In this document: positions 50,801 through 51,702 of the stretch, piece after piece
Layout of the letters: each line of letters starts with the position of its first letter
How positions within the stretch are numbered: position 1 is the first letter of the stretch
From: Bacteroidales bacterium
GTDB taxonomy: Bacteria; Bacteroidota; Bacteroidia; Bacteroidales; P3
Direction of reading: 5' to 3'
Assembly: GCA_017448185.1 (NCBI GenBank)
Contig: JAFSLX010000056.1
Span: forward strand, 1-51,702
Length of the DNA stretch: 51,702 bases
Program-made: the position numbers and the translations under genes
The notes under the pieces: generated by a model
Database searches by the model: none
Told to the model about the DNA's origin: nothing
Seen by the model: the letters and a program-made list of their open reading frames with translations, nothing else

Positions 50801-51570
50801 TTGTCGGATACCGAGCCCGTGTAGGTGGAAAACACCAATACGGGGTCGATAACCAATTCATACTTAGCATCGTACTCCCCCACCTCGACGTTCACCTTCC
50901 ATTCGCCGCCCTTCACTTTCTCCACTTTCCACCACGCCTCGACCTCCACTTCGCGGCCGTCGATATTCTGATAGACATAGGGCTTGGATTCAACGATGTC
51001 GCGTACCGACGTGCGGATTCGGAGATTACCCTCACGGGTCACCCCTACCCCGTCGGTACCCTCGTAGCGAAGTACAATCTGTCCGGGGTCGGCCTGCGGA
51101 GCCACGATAAAGTTGTATTTCATAGCGCCTTTGGCGGCATACACTTCGAGGTCTATGCCGTCGTAGAGGCCATAATATTGCACGGCGGCAAACGTGCCCA
51201 CGTGCGAGCGCCACCGCTGCGGATTGTCGCCTATATAATAATTATTGTAGCCCGGTTGCTGTCCGATAGCCGATGGAACTGTGGGCTTGGCACCGTCGAA
51301 GTGCATCTTGTAGGCGTGGCCCCCCTTCGGGCAATTGTGCAGGTCTCCGTGATGCTTTGGACGGTTGACGAGCATGAAAGTCAGACAGTCCTCTTCCACA
51401 AACACGGCACCGTCGTTCAGCTGCACTTCATAGCGGATTTGGGCATCCCACTGCCCGAGGTTTTCGACAAACACAGCCATCGGCCCCACCCCGCCAGTGT
51501 CGGGGTGAGCGTGTCCGTAGGCGGAGCCGACATACACCAATGCACAGATTATCAAAAACAAGCGTTTCAT
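47806..51570 (-). CDS. Large secreted protein: SBBP propeller, PKD domain, T9SS type B sorting domain
   Basis: A 1254-residue protein with a signal peptide (KRLFLIICALVYVGSAYG). An N-terminal domain (about 30-245; FVENLGQWDAQIRYEV, YNNYYIGDNPQRW) is typical of SBBP-repeat proteins. The beta-propeller region (about 250-770) has units such as FATYLGGAQGDMPHS and STYLGGEMDDAVYSIDVD with SSNFPTT. A PKD domain follows (about 790-870; YRWDFGDGTTSTEHSPTHTY). The C-terminal gliding-motility-type (CHU_C) sorting domain is PNAFSPNNDGINDRLCF, IYNRWGQAVFQT, then GVYTYTCSI. It should be exported through T9SS and attached at the cell surface. The ligand is unknown. The downstream Usp-like gene is coupled by ATGA. 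Confidence 0.92.
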   Translation of the reverse strand: MKRLFLIICALVYVGSAYGHAHPDTGGVGPMAVFVENLGQWDAQIRYEVQLNDGAVFVEEDCLTFMLVNRPKHHGDLHNCPKGGHAYKMHFDGAKPTVPSAIGQQPGYNNYYIGDNPQRWRSHVGTFAAVQYYGLYDGIDLEVYAAKGAMKYNFIVAPQADPGQIVLRYEGTDGVGVTREGNLRIRTSVRDIVESKPYVYQNIDGREVEVEAWWKVEKVKGGEWKVNVEVGEYDAKYELVIDPVLVFSTYTGSVSDNWGTTAAYDSQKNAYTAGLVFGTEYPVSLGAYDMTYNSAYNSTADIGIFKFDSTGSERLFATYLGGAQGDMPHSMFVNSFDELVVFGTTGSSNFPTTENAYCRDFHWGTSVNYGFSGIPYPVGSDLFVSRFSSDGAQLQASTFVGGSGNDGLNYRARYESDLYSGNDSLYYNYGDGARGEIITDDLNNVYIGTTTFSTDFPIVNGIQSSNGGRQDGVVLKLDYNLRTLLWSTYLGGEMDDAVYSIDVDTSYNIVACGGTNSSNFPTTDGSYQPSYGGGSADGFVCKISYNGDRIINSTYIGSERYDQLYFVRIGRHDEVLLFGQTRAPGSTMIYNAGYGVPDAGMLLVRLQPDFSSRVWSTVFGTPGRINLSPTAFAADICTRVYASGWGRDFVGHTVSWNTPNFGTKDMETTVNAVQRYTDGQDFYIISLDADANTLDYATFFGEQHGPASGGGSDHVDGGTSRFDRHATLYQAVCASCTGTQAFPTTANAWSRQNQSTNCNNALFRFNVNDGFPVAEFTPPSVACVDESITFNNIGRGSSYRWDFGDGTTSTEHSPTHTYTVGGRYTVTLIAYLSYGCVVADTQRHSIQVLADGGQIFTPQLACNNASIQIGPHPQLGAEYQWIVGHVSDSSVANPWVNQAGNYVLRITGVGCVETDTFVVQTVNLVDSLELVPNSCHDSADCRVIVHLGQVLVDSVTASIDSPNAVGTITPKEIEFCCLAPDVRYHLILSGYGCTYEQDFTISNKPRPSYQKEYSPHLCNDSCTGWIHLRSVSYDTARGAWGLDTLISGLCAGTHLLSLTDADGCPLVDTTVIDRNHRLDDFHIWPDRHQVYLTQSVQFHSSITDPDLRYSWTPPVDFQQPDIPEPVATPSEGTTLYTCLVTDTITSCAAFDTAFIHCSAVICGPPLFIIPNAFSPNNDGINDRLCFNPENIVTFHIVIYNRWGQAVFQTSDINACWDGTFRNQPCLPGVYTYTCSITCHTGIENQFKGDITLIR

Positions 51571-51589
51571 TTACCGCTGAAATCATTTG

Positions 51590-51597
51590 CAAATGTA
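51590..51597 (-). promoter_or_regulatory. -7 element for the large T9SS surface protein
   Basis: TACATTTG on the minus strand matches TAnnTTTG, 19 nt before the ATG. A TTCG 19 nt upstream is a one-mismatch -33 element. Confidence 0.6.
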
Positions 51598-51650
51598 CGA
51601 AAATAATCAGACATGGCGAAAAAGTTTTTCATTTCTCATGTCATTGTTCG

Positions 51651-51702
51651 GTTGTTGTTCAGTCGTTGTTCAGTCGTTGTTCAGTGTTTGACTGAACAAC
51701 GA
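51651..51702. repeat. Class A inverted repeat of 11-nt units, copy R5 (cut by window edge)
   Basis: Three left-arm units, the TTTG loop and the first right-arm unit, then the window ends. The final 27 nt are identical to the first 27 nt of the window, which lie within copy R1. Confidence 0.9.

Noticed and set aside
1-51702. A phage or plasmid with terminal direct repeats.
   Set aside because: Gene content is chromosomal (alaS, dnaN, dapD, aroC, lpxH, pfp, ftsX); no replication, packaging or mobilisation gene was seen. The shared 27 nt are part of a dispersed repeat.
1-51702. tRNA and rRNA genes.
   Set aside because: No cloverleaf with conserved T-arm or rRNA core sequence was recognised on either strand by eye; a dedicated covariance search was not possible.

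Overview
The window looks like a chromosomal segment of an uncultured bacterium of the Bacteroidota, most likely order Bacteroidales. The evidence is several promoters of the Bacteroidota type (TTTG, about 20 nt, TAnnTTTG), almost no Shine-Dalgarno sequences, a GldB-like lipoprotein, secreted proteins with type IX secretion (T9SS) type A and type B C-terminal domains, DUF3098 and DUF349 proteins, PPi-dependent phosphofructokinase, and the run ftsX-DUF3098-uppP-truB. No rRNA, tRNA, CRISPR array, transposase or phage structural gene was seen. The genus cannot be told from this sequence.

Layout. 0.1-6.1 kb (+): GroES-like protein, alaS, a small crAss001_48-like protein, a secreted protein with a discoidin-like end, and tgt. 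6.2-9.1 kb (+): a cobalamin riboswitch in front of nrdD-nrdG, the oxygen-sensitive ribonucleotide reductase and its activase. 9.4-15.5 kb (+): DUF349 protein, gldB, an LtaS-like membrane sulfatase-fold enzyme, a lipid kinase and a SUI1 protein. 15.5-17.8 kb (-): queA-rarA, coupled by TAATG. 18.2-24.8 kb (+): a T9SS type A cargo protein, dapD, a lipoprotein, dnaN, then ftsX-DUF3098-uppP-truB, ending at a strong terminator.

25.1-37.3 kb (+) is the least ordinary part. A three-helix membrane protein and a 1029-residue tubulin/FtsZ-superfamily protein are followed by a zinc-ribbon/membrane/MORN protein and seven exported proteins. These include an NTF2-like protein, a WG-repeat protein, a PEGA-SUMF1 protein and a duplicated FlgT/CsgG-like protein. 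The genes are closely spaced and co-directional, so they probably form one operon: a cytosolic tubulin-like filament or switch linked through membrane proteins to envelope proteins. A 25-nt palindrome, open in all six frames, occurs only from truB to the FlgT-like gene. It lies between genes, inside truB and inside one exported protein, and it may supply start codons for two genes.

37.3-51.7 kb: a MORN protein (-); trxA, a DUF58 protein and a YqiA-like hydrolase (+); butyrate kinase, an FKBP isomerase, aroC and a DUF4369 lipoprotein (+); then pfp-envC-lpxH (-), and a 1254-residue T9SS type B surface protein followed by a Usp-like protein (-).

A second repeat family, inverted repeats built from 11-nt units, separates transcription units at five places including both window ends. 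Two further arrays keep the 11-nt period with unrelated unit sequences. The first and last 27 nt of the window are identical copies of this repeat, so the window was probably cut by repeat-limited assembly.
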